Source: Polyangiaceae bacterium (GTDB taxonomy: Bacteria > Myxococcota_A > Polyangia > Polyangiales > Polyangiaceae). From it: a DNA stretch of 53,317 nt. Positions 1 to 8,407 of this stretch are shown in pieces (within the stretch, counting starts at the first letter, position 1; every line of letters starts with the position of its first letter). A program made the translations under genes and the position numbers. The notes beneath the pieces are model-generated. The model had not been told where the DNA came from. It was given only the letters and a program-made list of their open reading frames with translations, and did not search any database. The stretch spans positions 1-53,317 of the forward strand of contig JAKLKA010000076.1 in assembly GCA_023150915.1 (NCBI GenBank), read 5' to 3'.

Positions 1-98
1 TTCGACTCTCGGCAGATTCGAACCACCTCTGCCTTGTACTCCGCCTTGAATTGGCGACGCTTCTTCGTCGGGTCTTTGGACATTCTCGGTCGGGCCAT
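1..98 (-). CDS. IS3-family transposase OrfA, N-terminal fragment (cut by window edge)
   Basis: The reverse strand from position 98 encodes 32 residues that run off the left edge, starting MARPRMSKDPTKKRRQ and continuing into FKAEYKAEVVRICRES. This basic start followed by an FKAEYKAEVV helix is typical of the helix-turn-helix OrfA of IS3/IS911-type elements, which binds the element ends. The ATG at 98 is preceded by an in-frame TGA and a purine-rich ribosome site (GGAAGGATGAGG), so the start is firm. An internal ATG at codon 6 is an alternative. OrfB and the other end of the element lie outside the window, so it is unknown whether the copy is intact. Confidence 0.75.
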   Translation of the reverse strand, partial: MARPRMSKDPTKKRRQFKAEYKAEVVRICRES

Positions 99-146
99 TT
101 TGCCTCATCCTTCCTGTCCAAGAAATCGGGGGAGGGTCAGTCCCTA
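1..146 (-). mobile_element. Terminal part of an IS3-family insertion sequence
   Basis: Upstream of the OrfA start, read on the minus strand from about 146, the sequence begins TAGGGACTGACCCTCCCCC and then runs through GATTTCTTGGACAGG to the OrfA ribosome site. A terminal repeat of this type, a few tens of bases before orfA, is usual for IS3-family ends. The exact outer edge (about 144-148) cannot be fixed without the other end or the target duplication. Confidence 0.55.
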
Positions 147-231
147 CCGCGACCAGGAAGAGAGCACGCCGAGTTAGTGGGCTCGCTGGTGCTGCCCGAA
201 GGCGACCGCCGCCGCCCCACCAGCTGGCAGC

Positions 232-257
232 GCATCCCGCGCGAGTGGTGGCCGTGG
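232..257. repeat. 26-bp direct repeat, left copy
   Basis: The 26 bases starting GCATCCCGCGCGAGTGG are repeated without a mismatch and in the same orientation at 8867-8892. The flanking bases differ on both sides. The two copies bracket the TonB receptor/two-component/spermidine-synthase block and lie close to transposase sequences. They could be recombination scars, attachment-like sites or remnants of one mobile element; the sequence does not decide. Confidence 0.7.
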
Positions 258-260
258 TGA

Positions 261-487
261 TCACCGCCTGAGCGCCGCGCGCACTCTCGCCGCCGGTTCC
301 GCCAGCGCCCCGAGCGACTCACCTGCGCCAGCGGCCCCGGCGACATCGCGTGCAGCACGGCGAACCAGGCCTGCAAGGGCGCCCTCGTCGGCTGCAGCGC
401 CCAGTCGTGCGCGTCGATCTGCGGCGCGGCGGACGAACCCGCGCGCAGGTGTGGGTCGGCGTGCTCTTGCACGCAGTGCCGAGGTCG
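261..487 (+). pseudogene. Remnant of a cysteine-rich secreted protein gene
   Basis: From about 324 to 479 the plus strand reads, with strong GC3 codon bias, as a cysteine-rich stretch (TCASGPGDIACSTANQAC, then CSAQSCASICG and CGSACSCTQC). Similar cysteine spacing occurs in many secreted myxobacterial proteins. There is no start codon between an in-frame TGA at 258-260 and the cysteine stretch. The frame then runs on without a stop into sequence antisense to the TonB receptor gene. I read it as the tail of a broken gene, probably cut by the rearrangement that left the 26-bp repeat at 232-257. The rest of 147-490 shows nothing recognisable. Confidence 0.4.
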
Positions 488-490
488 TTC

Positions 491-3004
491 TCAGAAGCTC
501 GCCTCGACCCCAACGCTCGGGATCGTCACCGGTCCGATCTCGTCCGCACGGCATTCCCCCGAGCTGTCGCAGTTCAGGCCCACGGTCTCCTTGCTGAGCG
601 TGGCGTTCAGCACCTCGAGCACGAAGGCCCAGTAACCGCGCTCACCGAGGCGCCAGCGCTTCTCCAGGCGCACGTCCAAGCGGTAGAAGGCCGGCACCCG
701 CCGGGGGCTCTCCGACCGAAGGCGCTCCGAGCCGCCTTCCTCGGCGGGAAACCCCGAATAGTAGACCAGCCGCGTTCCCGCCCGCCAGCGCCGCCCGAGG
801 TCGTACGTGAGAGCCAGGTTCAGCACGTGCGTGCGATCGAACGCGGATGGGAAACGCTCTCGACCCAGGCTCCGCGTGGAGCGGCTCAGGGTGTATGCCA
901 GATGGCCGCCGAGTCGGTGCGTGAGCGGACGTCGGACCATGATCTCGGCGCCGACCGCCGAACCCAGGCTGCGACGCTCGAAGCGGTCGGAGTCGCCCTT
1001 CTCACCGAGCTGGTTGGCGCCGATGCCGTCCGTCATGTCCAGGAACACGTTCTGGAACAGCGTGAGCGACCCCTTGAAGCCCTCGGGTAGGTCCTGCTCG
1101 ACGCCCGCGCTCGACTGCAGGCTCTCTTGAAGCCCGCCGCGCAGGCCGGCCGGCTGGAAACCCGGCACCGGCACCTCGAACGCTGGAGGTTGGTGCGCAA
1201 TGCCGACGGCGTGGATCAGCCGGAGCTTCGGTGTGATCTCGAAGCGCGCCGAGATGCGCGGGTCGATGCCGACCAGCGCGGCGCCGTTCGACGCGTAGAG
1301 GTCGAGGCGCAGGCCGGGAGTCACGCTGACGCCGGGCGCCGCTTCGAGCGTCACGTCGCCGTACGCGCCGAGCGCCAGGTCGGTGCGGGTCGGGAACGAG
1401 CGCTCGAACGTCGCTCGATCCTCGGGGTCCTCGGGGTCGAAGCGCGGAGCTTTGGCGTCGTAGACGTCGACGGCGACGTCGGTACCGGCACGGACGGCGA
1501 CGTCGCGGCTCGGTCGGTGCCGGACCTCGCTGCGCAAGGACAGCAGGCGGTCGCGCACGAAGAAGTCCCGCTCTCCCCCACGCGTTCGATCGAACCCGGC
1601 GGTCAACGCCAGCCGCGTCTCGGTGCGGGGCGAGGCGCGATGGTCCCAGCGCAGATCGACGCGGTGAAACTCGGTGCCAAGCGCCGTCCGAACCTCGCCG
1701 TCCTTCTTCTCTCCGATGAAGTCGAAGGCGCCGAACGAGAAGACCGTCAGCGTGTCCCGCGCGCCGACGTCGTAGCTGGCGCGGCCCTGGTAGTCCCAGT
1801 ACTCGAGCACCGAATCGGGCGAGAGCAGTGACAAGAGCAGGCCGGTGTACGAGTACCGGCCGGCGACCAGCGCCGTGCCGCGGCCGCCGTCGAACGGCGC
1901 CTCGACGAGGGCGCCAGCATCGAGCAGGCGCACGCTCGCCTCTCCGTGGAAGTCGGGCATGGGGGGCGTGGTCTCGCCCGCCACGATGCCTCCGGCGAAG
2001 CGGCCGTAGCGCGCCGGGTAGCCTCCCGGGTAGAGATCGACGCGCTCGACGATGCCCGGATGGATCACCGAAGGCCCGAGCCCCACGTGATAGAGCAGCG
2101 GCACGCGGATGCCGTCCAGGAAGTAGCCGACGTTTCCGGGCGGCGCGCCGCGCATGAAGAAGAAGGGGATGCCGCTGATGATCGGGGTGACCCCCGGCAT
2201 GGCCTCCACCGCGCGGAACGGGTCGCCGAACGCACCCGGCAGCTCGCGCACTTCGGCGCGCGTGAAGCTGCGCACGGTGGGCGCGCGCTTGTCCCCGTGC
2301 ACGGTCACCTCGAGTTGCTCCTCGGCGCGAGGCGCGGGCTTGCCCGGCCCGGCCGGCGCCGCGGCCTCGGTCTTCGCCCCTTCCTCCGGAGCCGGCGGCG
2401 CGGGCGGCGGCTCGGTGAAGCGGACCTCGAAGCGGATGCGCGACGCTAGAGGTTTGCCTCCACGCCTGGCCGGCTCGAAGCGCCAGCGGAACGCGCTCCG
2501 CGCCGCGACTTCCGAGAAAGGCGCTTCGCCGCTGATCACGGTCACGTCCCGCACCTCGCCATCGTCAGCGATGACCAGCTCGAGCACTACCGTCGCGTCA
2601 CCTCGCGCGTCCTCGGGGTAGCCGACGCTCGTGTCGCCGATCACCCGCGGGCGCTCGACGTCGGTCGCCGGCTGCGCGAGCGCAGGCCTGGCGAGCGCGC
2701 ACAGCGCGAGAGCGAGCAACCAGAGCACGTTCAGCCAGGCGTCGGCTGGTCGCAGCCGAACACGGCGTCCGGCGGCGGAGCAGCCCGCCTGCGCGCCGTC
2801 CGTGCTCAGGAGCACGTAGCTCTTGCGCGTGGTGTCCTCGAGCGCCGGATCCTGGCTCGCTTGCTGCACGGTGCCGTTGTTCGGCGCGTCCGCCTCGATG
2901 GCGAGCTCCTCCGCGCCGCAGGCCACTCCGTCGTTCGCTCGTGGTCGCAGCGTAGCGGCCGCGTTCCCATCGACGAAAGTCAAGGATCTGCCGACAGAAG
3001 CCAA
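491..3004 (-). CDS. TonB-dependent outer-membrane receptor with N-terminal TonB-like domain
   Basis: In the 837-residue frame, residues 92-110 are a hydrophobic export segment (LWLLALALCALARPALAQ). Residues about 118-198 resemble the C-terminal domain of TonB (DGEVRDVTVISG, FRWRFEPARRGGKP). A proline/alanine linker follows, then the receptor plug at 230-345 (RAVEAMPGVTP, FFMRGAPPGNVGYFLDGIRV) and a beta-barrel ending in Phe. Such receptors import substrates across the outer membrane using TonB energy; the substrate is unknown. It is last in an operon after the kinase, whose TAG stop lies just before a TTG start at 3004 with GGAGGG in front. The first 65-90 residues do not look like a signal peptide, although part has coding-like codon use, so the true start may lie downstream (GTG codons near the signal segment). 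Confidence 0.85.
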   Translation of the reverse strand: MASVGRSLTFVDGNAAATLRPRANDGVACGAEELAIEADAPNNGTVQQASQDPALEDTTRKSYVLLSTDGAQAGCSAAGRRVRLRPADAWLNVLWLLALALCALARPALAQPATDVERPRVIGDTSVGYPEDARGDATVVLELVIADDGEVRDVTVISGEAPFSEVAARSAFRWRFEPARRGGKPLASRIRFEVRFTEPPPAPPAPEEGAKTEAAAPAGPGKPAPRAEEQLEVTVHGDKRAPTVRSFTRAEVRELPGAFGDPFRAVEAMPGVTPIISGIPFFFMRGAPPGNVGYFLDGIRVPLLYHVGLGPSVIHPGIVERVDLYPGGYPARYGRFAGGIVAGETTPPMPDFHGEASVRLLDAGALVEAPFDGGRGTALVAGRYSYTGLLLSLLSPDSVLEYWDYQGRASYDVGARDTLTVFSFGAFDFIGEKKDGEVRTALGTEFHRVDLRWDHRASPRTETRLALTAGFDRTRGGERDFFVRDRLLSLRSEVRHRPSRDVAVRAGTDVAVDVYDAKAPRFDPEDPEDRATFERSFPTRTDLALGAYGDVTLEAAPGVSVTPGLRLDLYASNGAALVGIDPRISARFEITPKLRLIHAVGIAHQPPAFEVPVPGFQPAGLRGGLQESLQSSAGVEQDLPEGFKGSLTLFQNVFLDMTDGIGANQLGEKGDSDRFERRSLGSAVGAEIMVRRPLTHRLGGHLAYTLSRSTRSLGRERFPSAFDRTHVLNLALTYDLGRRWRAGTRLVYYSGFPAEEGGSERLRSESPRRVPAFYRLDVRLEKRWRLGERGYWAFVLEVLNATLSKETVGLNCDSSGECRADEIGPVTIPSVGVEASF

Positions 3005-3005
3005 C

Positions 3006-4373
3006 CTACCCTCCGGTGCCTGCGGGCAAGCGGACCCTCATGGTGGCGCCGTGGTCGGGCGAGGCATGGGCTTCGATGGTGCCGGCGTGAGCTTCGATCA
3101 CGCGGCGGCAGAGTGTCAGACCAAGGCCCAGTCCGCCGGTGGTAGCGTCTCCTTTCACCGTTCGCGCTCTGAAGAACGGCTCGAATACCCGGGGCAAGTC
3201 CGGCCCGTCGATGCCCGGACCGCGATCGACCACCTCGAACAGGAGGCTGCCCTCGGCATTGCAGGCGCGGAGGACGATGGGTTGACCAGCAGGCGAGTAC
3301 TTGGCTGCGTTCTCGAGGAGGTTCAGCACGACGCGCATGAGGAGCACCCGGTCGGCCACGAGCAGTGGGAGATCGGGTTCGAGCACGAGGTGGAGTGTTC
3401 TCCCAGTCCAAGACGCGCGAAATCGCGTCGCTGCTTCTTCCAGGAGAGGCGCTGGATCGACCTCCTCGAGGTTCAGGGGCGTGCCCGCGCCCCCCTTCTC
3501 GGTCAGCTCCAGCTGCGAGTACGCGAGCGTATCCCCCAGGAGTCGCTCGACCTCTGCGAGATCGACGCTGATGTTCGGAAGCAGTCGTCGGGCCGGCTCG
3601 ACGTCGCCCGCGCTCGCGATGTCCAAGGCAACTCGGATTCGTGCGAGCGGCGTTCGAAGCTCGTGCGAGACGATCGCGAGCAACTCCGCTCGCGCACGAA
3701 GCAAGGTGGCGATCCGCTCCGCCATCTGGTCCAGCGTGGATGCGAGAAGGCCCAGTTCGTCGCGTCTGGTCATGTTCACCCGCGCCGACAGCTGCCCCTC
3801 AGCGAGCACATGCGACGTCTCGATGATGCGGTCGAGCGGGCGCGTGATCGAGCGCGCGAGCAGCAGTGACGCGATGCTCAAGCAGAGCACTGGCATGGAA
3901 CACATCAGCCAGAACCACCAAGTCCCGGATGGAGGGGTTTGCCCTTCGGGCGCGTCGTGGATCGCGTAGAAGCGTGCTCCAGACGAGACCACGGGGATGG
4001 TCCAGATCAGTCGGTCGCCCCTGGTCTCGCCGTGCAGTCTGCTCCAGTCTGTCGGCCCGGCGCCACGCGGGCCAAGGGGCGCTGTCTCCGTGGACGCCAA
4101 AAGCTCGCCGGCCTCCGTGTACACGGCCAGATGGTGGCCGGGGTAGTGCTGCTTCAGCACGTCGAGAAGCCGGGTGCGGAACGCGGTGTCCCCCGATGAC
4201 TCGGCGAGCATGAGGCTGACAGGGAACATCGTCGCATGCGTCGGAGGAGCTGGGGGAAGCGGTACAACGCGCCAGTACACGGCATTGAAGAGCAGGGCGA
4301 GGAGCACGGAGCCGACCAGGCCCAGCAGCATCGCCAGGGTGATTCGCCGTGTCAGGTTGAGCCGGGGCGCCAT
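3006..4373 (-). CDS. Sensor histidine kinase (OmpR-partner type)
   Basis: This 455-residue membrane sensor has a first membrane helix at about 11-34, a periplasmic domain at about 35-150 and a second helix at about 152-173. A HAMP linker runs to about 228, followed by the phosphoacceptor box VSHELRTPL with His237. The ATPase domain has its N box at 351-360 (NLLENAAKYS), G1 DRGPGID at 383-389 and G2 GGLGLGL at 413-419. All catalytic motifs are intact. Its ATG overlaps the stop of the response regulator (TGATG), so the two are translationally coupled. The layout resembles CpxA-like envelope sensors, but the signal is unknown. The adjacent lipoprotein and TonB receptor suggest sensing of an envelope or nutrient cue. 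Confidence 0.92.
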   Translation of the reverse strand: MAPRLNLTRRITLAMLLGLVGSVLLALLFNAVYWRVVPLPPAPPTHATMFPVSLMLAESSGDTAFRTRLLDVLKQHYPGHHLAVYTEAGELLASTETAPLGPRGAGPTDWSRLHGETRGDRLIWTIPVVSSGARFYAIHDAPEGQTPPSGTWWFWLMCSMPVLCLSIASLLLARSITRPLDRIIETSHVLAEGQLSARVNMTRRDELGLLASTLDQMAERIATLLRARAELLAIVSHELRTPLARIRVALDIASAGDVEPARRLLPNISVDLAEVERLLGDTLAYSQLELTEKGGAGTPLNLEEVDPAPLLEEAATRFRASWTGRTLHLVLEPDLPLLVADRVLLMRVVLNLLENAAKYSPAGQPIVLRACNAEGSLLFEVVDRGPGIDGPDLPRVFEPFFRARTVKGDATTGGLGLGLTLCRRVIEAHAGTIEAHASPDHGATMRVRLPAGTGG

Positions 4374-5095
4374 CAGGCCGCCCGCTTTGGTGCGACGAAC
4401 AAGTATCCGGCCCGTCGCACTGTCTTGATGATGACCGGTCTCTTCGGGTCGTCTCCCAGCTTGCGTCTTAGCCGTGAGATGTGTCCGTCGATTGAGCGGT
4501 CGAAGGCGGAGATGGCGGTGCCGTGAACGAGCTCGAGAATTCGTTCGCGGGACAGCACCGCCCCCTCGTTTCGTGCAAAGCAGAGGAGCAGGTCGAACTC
4601 CAACATCGTGAGCTCGAGCCGTTTCGAGCCCAGCTTCGCGGCGAGCGACGCTGGGTCGAGCTCCAGAGCCCCGACGGTGAAAGGCTCGCCTCGGAGCGCG
4701 AGCAGCCCGCGATGGCGACGGACGACGGCACGCATGCGAGCGAAGAGCTCCGGCGTGGAGAACGGCTTGGAGATGTAGTCGTCTGCACCGCGCTCGAGTC
4801 CGCGGATGCGCTCGCTCTCGGCGTCAAGGGCCGTGACCATCAAGATGGGTACGTCGGACCGCTCTCGGAGCCGAGCGCAGACCTCGAGCCCACCGACGTC
4901 CGGGAGCATCAGGTCGAGGAGCACCACGTCGAATCGATGAGCGAGCGCCTGCTCGAGCCCGTCGCTGCCATCGCGGGCCACGCTGACGACAGCACCGTGC
5001 GACGCGAGGAACTCGGAGACGAGGCTCGCGAGCCGCTCGTCGTCCTCGACGAGCAGGACGTGAATCGGATCACCAATGGAGTCAGGGATGGTCAC
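4373..5095 (-). CDS. OmpR/PhoB-family response regulator
   Basis: Two-domain DNA-binding regulator of 240 residues. The receiver domain (about 11-125) has the acidic pair in LLVEDD, phosphoacceptor Asp61 in LLDLMLP, Thr88 and Lys110 (ISKPF). The C-terminal part is a winged helix ending in the typical YLFVAPK hairpin. I chose the GTG at 5095 because GAGGGAAG precedes it at good distance and it puts the receiver fold right at the N-terminus. The same frame stays open to 5620, but that upstream part is antisense or other-frame to the lipoprotein gene. The start overlaps the end of the lipoprotein gene by 14 bp, and the stop overlaps the kinase start. It probably controls this operon, including the TonB receptor gene. 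Confidence 0.92.
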   Translation of the reverse strand: MTIPDSIGDPIHVLLVEDDERLASLVSEFLASHGAVVSVARDGSDGLEQALAHRFDVVLLDLMLPDVGGLEVCARLRERSDVPILMVTALDAESERIRGLERGADDYISKPFSTPELFARMRAVVRRHRGLLALRGEPFTVGALELDPASLAAKLGSKRLELTMLEFDLLLCFARNEGAVLSRERILELVHGTAISAFDRSIDGHISRLRRKLGDDPKRPVIIKTVRRAGYLFVAPKRAA

Positions 5096-5372
5096 GGTCA
5101 ACTTCCCTCGAGAACCCGTGCATCGCGACGGCATACCACCCGCCGTCGACCAGGATGGGCACCTGCACGCCGTCCTGGCAGGCCCAGGTGGGGATTCGCC
5201 CAAGTTTCTTCGCACAGACCTGCGCGTGATGGAGCGCCGTTCCAGGCGTGGCGGTGACGGGGGGAGCCCCGGAGGGGTTGCCCGCGGCATCGCCGTTACC
5301 GCATGCGCCGGCCCACGCGACGAGGAGGACCATGAGTATCGAAGAAGCGCGCGCGACAAGCTGGTCGTGCAT
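5082..5372 (-). CDS. Small lipoprotein at the head of the two-component operon
   Basis: A 96-residue protein with an export signal and lipobox (ILMVLLVAWAGAC, Cys24), then a short linker and a compact domain with two cysteines (AQVCAKKLG, TWACQDGVQVPILVDGG). No family was recognised with confidence. It overlaps the response regulator start by 14 bp, so it is the first gene of the operon. It could be an accessory sensor of the kinase, or the truncated remainder of a longer surface protein. Its promoter and first 35 or so codons lie in a 219-bp segment that recurs at 8301-8519. Confidence 0.7.
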   Translation of the reverse strand: MHDQLVARASSILMVLLVAWAGACGNGDAAGNPSGAPPVTATPGTALHHAQVCAKKLGRIPTWACQDGVQVPILVDGGWYAVAMHGFSREVDRDHP

Positions 5373-5484
5373 GCTCTTGGACTACCATGCGACAAGCCAC
5401 ATGCTTTGTTCGCGATTGTGCGCCCCTGAACCTGCTGTTCTTTCGGGCCAGCAGTCCCTCGGAAAGCAGCCTCGCATCGAGCAC
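5266..5484. repeat. 219-bp direct repeat, copy A
   Basis: This segment aligns without gaps to 8301-8519 (constant offset of 3035), with seven mismatches by eye, about 97% identity. Copy A holds the upstream region and first codons of the lipoprotein gene at 5082-5372. Similarity stops abruptly at both edges. Confidence 0.9.
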
Positions 5485-5620
5485 CGTCGGTGAAGTTGCT
5501 GGCGTAGGTGTCGCGGTCGGCCTTGGCACGCTGAACGGCGAGCTCGCCGAGGGTCCCGAAGATGCGCTCCCGCGCTGCTTCCTCGAGCGCGTTCCAGGCC
5601 TCGAGCGCGTCCCCGACCAC
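5485..5620 (-). pseudogene. Short coding remnant abutting the 219-bp repeat
   Basis: Read on the minus strand from a GTG at 5620, about 45 codons have strong GC3 bias and a helical, charged composition (ALEAWNALEEAARERIFG, then LGELAVQRAKADRDTYAS). Coding character ends exactly where repeat copy A begins (5484), after which the frame enters the lipoprotein promoter region. An in-frame TAG lies just upstream of the GTG. I interpret it as the start or an internal piece of a gene cut by the rearrangement that produced the repeat. No family is recognised. Confidence 0.35.
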
Positions 5621-5645
5621 TGCGCCAGTCTACATCATCCGAGCC

Positions 5646-8300
5646 TCATCGCGTGGGCAGCTGTCTCGCCCAAAGCCGCCCCCATGCGAGCTCGGGGGCG
5701 TACCAACGATAGGCCACCCCGCCGATCAGCCCCGTGTGCACCCGTTTGAACTCGGTGAGCATGTTGTCGTCGCTGATGCGCGCGGAGCTGTCGCGCCGGA
5801 GCAGCTCGTCGCGCCGGTCCGGCAGTGGCGTCCGCGCGAGCCTCTCGGCGATCGCCTCGAGCTCGCTCGACGAGCCGAACACGCTCCGACCGTCGCGTTG
5901 GAAGCGCCCGAGGTTGTCGAGCTTCTCGCGCTCCGAGAGCGAAAAGGGGTGGTCGCTGGCCGCGACCATGGAGTTGAACGTGGTCACATGCCGAAACACG
6001 TGGGCGGCAGTGTGAGGGATGTCCGGAGACCCGGTGGTGTTGTAGTAGAGGACGCCGCCCGCGTTCAGGTGCTGCTTCGCCAGTCGGAGGAACTCCTCGG
6101 AAACCAGGCTGGTGATGTTGCTTCGCCAGTGGTAGGTGGTGTTCATCACGATCAGGTCGAAGCGCGAGCCCGGGTTGCGGCTCAACCAACGGCGCCCGTC
6201 GTCCACGACGATCGTCAGCTTCGGATCGCCGACCACCGTGTGGTGGCCGTCTTTGTAGCGCTCGATCAGCTGCGTATACCCGGGGTTGATCTCCACCGCC
6301 GTGACACGCTCGACCCGCTGATGTCCGAGCAGGACCCACGCCCACGAGCCGCTGCTGAGGCCGATCTCGAGAACGTCCTTTGGCGCCGGGTGGAGACACG
6401 CGACCATGTAGGCGCGCTGGATGCCGTTGCTGTCCGAGACCGGGTCGAGGTTGAAGCGCCCATCGTAGCTACCACCGCCGTAGATGATGTCGCCCTTGGG
6501 GTCGGGCTGAACCGCGATTATCCCCGCGCGGTTCTGCACGACGTGGCTGAAGCGGGGTGTGCTCGCGAACCCTGACCCAAAGCGCAGCCGCTCCAGCATG
6601 CCGCTGAACAGCGGCGCGTGCAGGGCGAGCGTCACCACCGCACACGCGAGGGCGATCTTCGATAACTCTCTCGACCCCGAGGCGCGCGGCGCGGCCAGCG
6701 CGACGACGGCGCCGAACGTCATGCCCAACACGCTGACGAACAGGACGTTCTGCTCCAGGCTGAAGCGGTCGAGGAGCACGAATCCCGTCAGGATCGGCCC
6801 CAACGTCGAGCCGACGATGTTGGCCATGTAGATGCGCGACATCGCGACACCGACCGGTTTCCCGGCGGGAATGCCGAAGTGGCTCACGACCGGGAGGATC
6901 GTCCCGTAGGCGAATGCAACGAAGACCACGAGAACGTAGGCGAGCAGCCACGACGCTCCTTTCCCCGTCACCGCTGCCTGAGCGGAGAGCGCGCTGCCCA
7001 GGTAGTAGCCGAGCGAGCCGAGCAGGAACGACTTGGCGAGGAAGCTCGCGGGGTGTGTGTTCGGGTCGACGCAGAATCGCTTCCCCTTCGACGCGCCGAG
7101 CGCAATGCCCAGCAGGAAGAGGCCGAGCACCTCGCCGAATACTCGCGGTGTGCCCTGGACGTTGAAGGAGATTGCGCGGACCAACAGGACTTCGACGCTC
7201 AGCGAAAGGTACCCCGCGACGCATGCGATCAGCAGCACCAGGGGCACCGGGATTCGGGCCCCGTCCTCGAGCGCCGCCTGCCCTTCGAGAGAGGCTTCCG
7301 AGTCGCCCTGCGGCTGCCTTCTTCCCCGAGCGTAGAGCGCGACGGCGGCCGCGACCGCGAAGTTCAGCAGCGCGGCCACGCACGCTACCGCCTGCCTGCC
7401 GACGAACACGAACAGCAGGTCCACCGTGAGCAGACAGGCGACCGCCGAGCCGATGGTGTTGAAGAAGTAGAGAGCGCCCACTGCTCTGCCGACGTGCCGA
7501 ACCTGTCGGTGCAGATGCGTGACCAGAATGGGCAGCGTCGCCCCCATGAACATCGTAGGCACACACAACAGGCCATATACGGCCAGCGCCACGCCGGCCA
7601 ATGAGAGATCGAGCGTCTTCGAAGCGACGAGCTGGATCAACGGGATGCTGATCAACCCGAAGAGCCCGATGGAGGCTTCGCAGACGATGAACAGGAGTGC
7701 CAGGCGCTCCGGGTAGCGTCTGGAGAGCAGTCCGCCGACGAGCGAGCCCGTGCCGAGACCGAACATGAACAGCGACACGATTATCGTGACGGATTCGATA
7801 TTGACGCCGTAGGCAGCGAAGAGGACGCGCTGCCAGACGATCTCGTACATGAGCGCAGCCGCTCCCGAGACCAGGAACAAGAAGCTCAACCACCCGAGCG
7901 ACTGGAAGAAGCCCGCGCCCCGCTCCGACCTGGTGTGCTCGACCAACAAGAGCGACGCTTGAGCGACCGAGAACGCCAGCAGCACGACGAGCACTACCGG
8001 CACCGACATTTGCACGCCGAGCCCCAGCGCCATGAGCAGCAGAAATGGCGCGAACGTGAAAGTGTCACGCCGGAAGTACCCCTGCTTCACCTCGTCAGCG
8101 AGCGCGGAGGCGCGAACTGCGCGGCGCGCGCCGAAGCGAAGTGCGAGCAGCAGCGAGGCCCCCGCGAGCGCGCCGAGAATCAGCGCGCGAGTCAGGTGCC
8201 TCGAGTCACCCACCAAGCCGAGGATGTTGACGCCGACGCGCGCTCCCGCGAGCGCGCCGATCAGCGCTACGACCGGCACTCCGCCCCGTGCCCTTCCCAT
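5646..8300 (-). CDS. Membrane-embedded spermidine-synthase-like methyltransferase-fold protein
   Basis: This 884-residue protein has a long N-terminal membrane region (a dozen or more hydrophobic segments to about residue 600), including the typical motif FLVSGAAALMYEIVWQRV near residue 150. Its cytosolic C-terminal domain is like spermidine synthase: glycine-rich SAM-site variant DVLEIGLSSGSWAW, acidic VTAVEINPGY, and VVDDGRRWL. The family transfers aminopropyl groups or has unknown substrates; the polyamine activity is not certain here. The extra 140 or so residues before the usual membrane core are unusual. The ATG at 8300 lies directly against repeat copy B, so the original 5' end may have been replaced, and expression may now come from the duplicated lipoprotein promoter. 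Confidence 0.8.
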   Translation of the reverse strand: MGRARGGVPVVALIGALAGARVGVNILGLVGDSRHLTRALILGALAGASLLLALRFGARRAVRASALADEVKQGYFRRDTFTFAPFLLLMALGLGVQMSVPVVLVVLLAFSVAQASLLLVEHTRSERGAGFFQSLGWLSFLFLVSGAAALMYEIVWQRVLFAAYGVNIESVTIIVSLFMFGLGTGSLVGGLLSRRYPERLALLFIVCEASIGLFGLISIPLIQLVASKTLDLSLAGVALAVYGLLCVPTMFMGATLPILVTHLHRQVRHVGRAVGALYFFNTIGSAVACLLTVDLLFVFVGRQAVACVAALLNFAVAAAVALYARGRRQPQGDSEASLEGQAALEDGARIPVPLVLLIACVAGYLSLSVEVLLVRAISFNVQGTPRVFGEVLGLFLLGIALGASKGKRFCVDPNTHPASFLAKSFLLGSLGYYLGSALSAQAAVTGKGASWLLAYVLVVFVAFAYGTILPVVSHFGIPAGKPVGVAMSRIYMANIVGSTLGPILTGFVLLDRFSLEQNVLFVSVLGMTFGAVVALAAPRASGSRELSKIALACAVVTLALHAPLFSGMLERLRFGSGFASTPRFSHVVQNRAGIIAVQPDPKGDIIYGGGSYDGRFNLDPVSDSNGIQRAYMVACLHPAPKDVLEIGLSSGSWAWVLLGHQRVERVTAVEINPGYTQLIERYKDGHHTVVGDPKLTIVVDDGRRWLSRNPGSRFDLIVMNTTYHWRSNITSLVSEEFLRLAKQHLNAGGVLYYNTTGSPDIPHTAAHVFRHVTTFNSMVAASDHPFSLSEREKLDNLGRFQRDGRSVFGSSSELEAIAERLARTPLPDRRDELLRRDSSARISDDNMLTEFKRVHTGLIGGVAYRWYAPELAWGRLWARQLPTR

Positions 8301-8407
8301 GCCCCGGAGGGGTTGCCCGCGGCATCGCCGTCACCGCATGCGCCGGCCCACGGGACGATGAGGACCATGAGTATCGAAGAAGCGCGCGCGACAAGCTGGT
8401 TGTGCAT
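8267..8407 (-). pseudogene. Truncated second copy of the small lipoprotein gene
   Basis: Inside repeat copy B, the start of the lipoprotein gene is present again (ATG at 8407, signal ILMVLIVPWAGAC). After 35 or so shared codons it runs out of frame into the start of the spermidine-synthase-like gene and stops at a TAG at 8267-8269, giving a 46-residue product. It keeps the lipobox, so a short lipopeptide could still be made, but it most likely is a by-product of the duplication. Confidence 0.6.

Noticed and set aside
4373..5620. 415-codon version of the response regulator
   Set aside because: The extra N-terminal part overlaps the lipoprotein gene and repeat copy A in another frame; the receiver domain begins right after GTG 5095.
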